Source of the DNA: Bugulina stolonifera
Taxonomy: Eukaryota; Bryozoa; Gymnolaemata; Cheilostomatida; Bugulidae
Length of the DNA stretch: 64,000 bases
Direction: 5' to 3'
Assembly: GCA_935421135.1 (NCBI GenBank)
Contig: OW285197.1
Coordinates: 13,335,223-13,399,222, forward strand
Position 1 is the first letter of the stretch; the number at the start of each line of letters is the position of its first letter. A program made the translations under genes and the position numbers. Under the pieces are notes generated by a model. That model searched no databases, was not told the DNA's origin, and was given only the letters and a program-made list of their open reading frames with translations. Shown piece by piece: positions 62,640-64,000 of the stretch.

Positions 62640-62890
62640 TAAATCTTGTCTCGTTGAACAAGATTAGACAGACCCGAAGAATATCTCTTTTCCACACCAT
62701 CTTGGAGCATGAATCTCTCTTTTCAAATCTTATATCTACACTCGGTCTAATGAAAGGCACACATTATATTAACACCAGACACGCTAATACTTCCAATTCT
62801 GTTGCTTGTCACACTAACAAGCTTCTGCACAGCTTTCTGGTTAGAACTGCTCATGAGCGCCGTACTGGTGAGAACATAGCGAGTTAGCCA
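62640..62890 (+). pseudogene. Possible LINE reverse transcriptase tail
   Basis: RQTRRISLFHTILEHESLFS, GTHYINTRHANTSNS and LLHSFLVRTAHE follow the order seen at the end of many non-LTR RT proteins (SLFYKI..., NTR..N, SF..RT..EWN). It ends in stops and no RT core is found upstream, so it is a fragment at best. Confidence 0.4.
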
Positions 62891-63238
62891 AAAGACTTTC
62901 AACTCTGATAGTTCATCTTTTCTCCGAACCTGGGGTCTAGGAACTTAGCAGAGACAAGACAAGACTTTGTTGAGCCTTGTCTGCTAGGTCATTCTCCTAA
63001 TTAGAAAGGGAAACTGCTGAGCAGAGCCTATCAAGCTGTTTTCTGTATATTAAAGCTATAGGAAGAGGGACAGCTAAGCAGTAGCCTTTTAGTTGTAATT
63101 TACTATTTTACTAAATATAGGCTTGCATGCCCAAATAATATTTCTGTCTTGTACAAGTCATCACAACAACTTTTGATTTGGGTTTCACCGATCTATTGTA
63201 ATGGTTAGGCCGACTCGGCCCCATCCCCCGAGAGGCAT

Positions 63239-63658
63239 TGTGAACACTTATTGCATAAACTTGCTTGTATTAACTTGTCTCTGTAGTAACTTATCATTTA
63301 TATACTTATACATATAATGTGCATTGCTGAGCAATTATGTCCTTTTATAACCATGTAAAGAGGGCCGACCTCTCAGAATTACTTAATACTTATTTTGCAC
63401 ATGAATTGGATGATTTTAAGCATCTTTTGTTGAACTCGACATATTGTGGGACGGGTATCGGCCTTTCGGCCGCCATCTTATTGTGCAATATCCGGATGAC
63501 ACTACGTCAGCCTTTTACGACACTACGTCGGCCTTTTAACCTGAACTGCCTCCGGAAGTTCTAATAGTATAAAGAGCACTGTTTTTATGTTCATTGTCTC
63601 AGTCGATGCTTGGATCTCAATAAAGACACTTCTATACTATTTATACAGTCTTCATTTC
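63239..63658 (+). mobile_element. Possible solo or 5' LTR at the window edge
   Basis: TGTGAACACTTATT starts and CATTTCA ends the stretch. In between are a TATA box (TATAAAGAGC near 63,569) and an AATAAA near 63,618 in LTR-like order, and a TGGTCATTC string follows that could be a primer-binding site. No second LTR lies within the window, so this remains tentative. Confidence 0.3.
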
Positions 63659-64000
63659 ATAGTGTTGGTCATTCTAGTTGACAAGGTCCCCGCCTTTGCC
63701 TCCCGAACTTCTTGCTAGGTCAGAACATACTCTTTCTCAGTATAGCGAGTTAGCGTCGGCTCGGGACCACATGGGTCGTCGTGGGACTACTTCTACCTGT
63801 TGACTTTTCATGTAATGAGAAAACTTAGCACCAGGTTCTTTATTTTAATGTATGTCTTAGGACGACATACACACACAACCCCCAAAACATTACACTATTA
63901 GCCTTATATTTTAGGCAGCTGTGTTAAGGAATCATGAGAAGATCGCAAGGGGGTTGAGTGCTTCAGTAATACCGTGCGCTGAAGACAGGTACTTAGGCTA

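Overview
This is a nuclear window from an animal (metazoan) genome. It is AT-rich, and its genes are split into many small exons by mostly short GT-AG introns. The intergenic DNA is full of minisatellites and small transposons. The proteins (a four-module LamG/PAN secreted protein, cytosolic valyl-tRNA synthetase, TMEM230, nucleoporin NUP188) indicate a metazoan. Gene compactness would suit an invertebrate such as a sponge, but I cannot fix the phylum from sequence alone. I see no bacterial operons, CRISPR arrays or rRNA.

Layout. 1-4,300: diverged duplications and a 113-bp satellite with trimeric higher-order structure; no gene. 4,303-22,012 (minus): a 21-exon gene for a 994-residue secreted protein with four LamG-like modules and a C-terminal PAN/apple domain, plus possible alternative 3' exons. 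One of its introns is swollen to 6.6 kb by about 160 copies of a 37-bp repeat. 22,013-23,924: a decayed non-LTR retrotransposon piece. 23,925-34,439 (minus): VARS, 23 exons, 1,050 aa. 34,440-38,349: nested retroelement remnants and AT-rich DNA. 38,350-38,622 (minus): small unknown ORF, head-to-head with TMEM230 (38,667-39,002, plus, intronless). 39,602-60,393 (minus): NUP188, 39 exons, about 1,702 aa. One NUP188 intron carries a 3.65-kb TTAA-flanked inverted-repeat element and another a tRNA-derived SINE. 60,394-64,000: MITE, a 355-bp palindrome and retroelement remnants. The three long gene models were assembled by hand; reading phase is continuous through every listed junction.

Main observation. 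In all three intron-rich genes, tandem repeats repeatedly begin at, or include, exon-intron junctions. In the clearest cases (37-bp array of the LamG gene, 42-bp array of NUP188, several two- or three-copy cases) the repeat unit contains the last 10-25 exon bases plus the 5' splice site, so the intron carries tandem decoy donor sites. Two other cases contain the 3' splice site plus the first exon bases. I know of no described system of this kind; it may reflect a local mutational process that duplicates splice junctions. The genes are housekeeping or matrix genes with no evident joint pathway.
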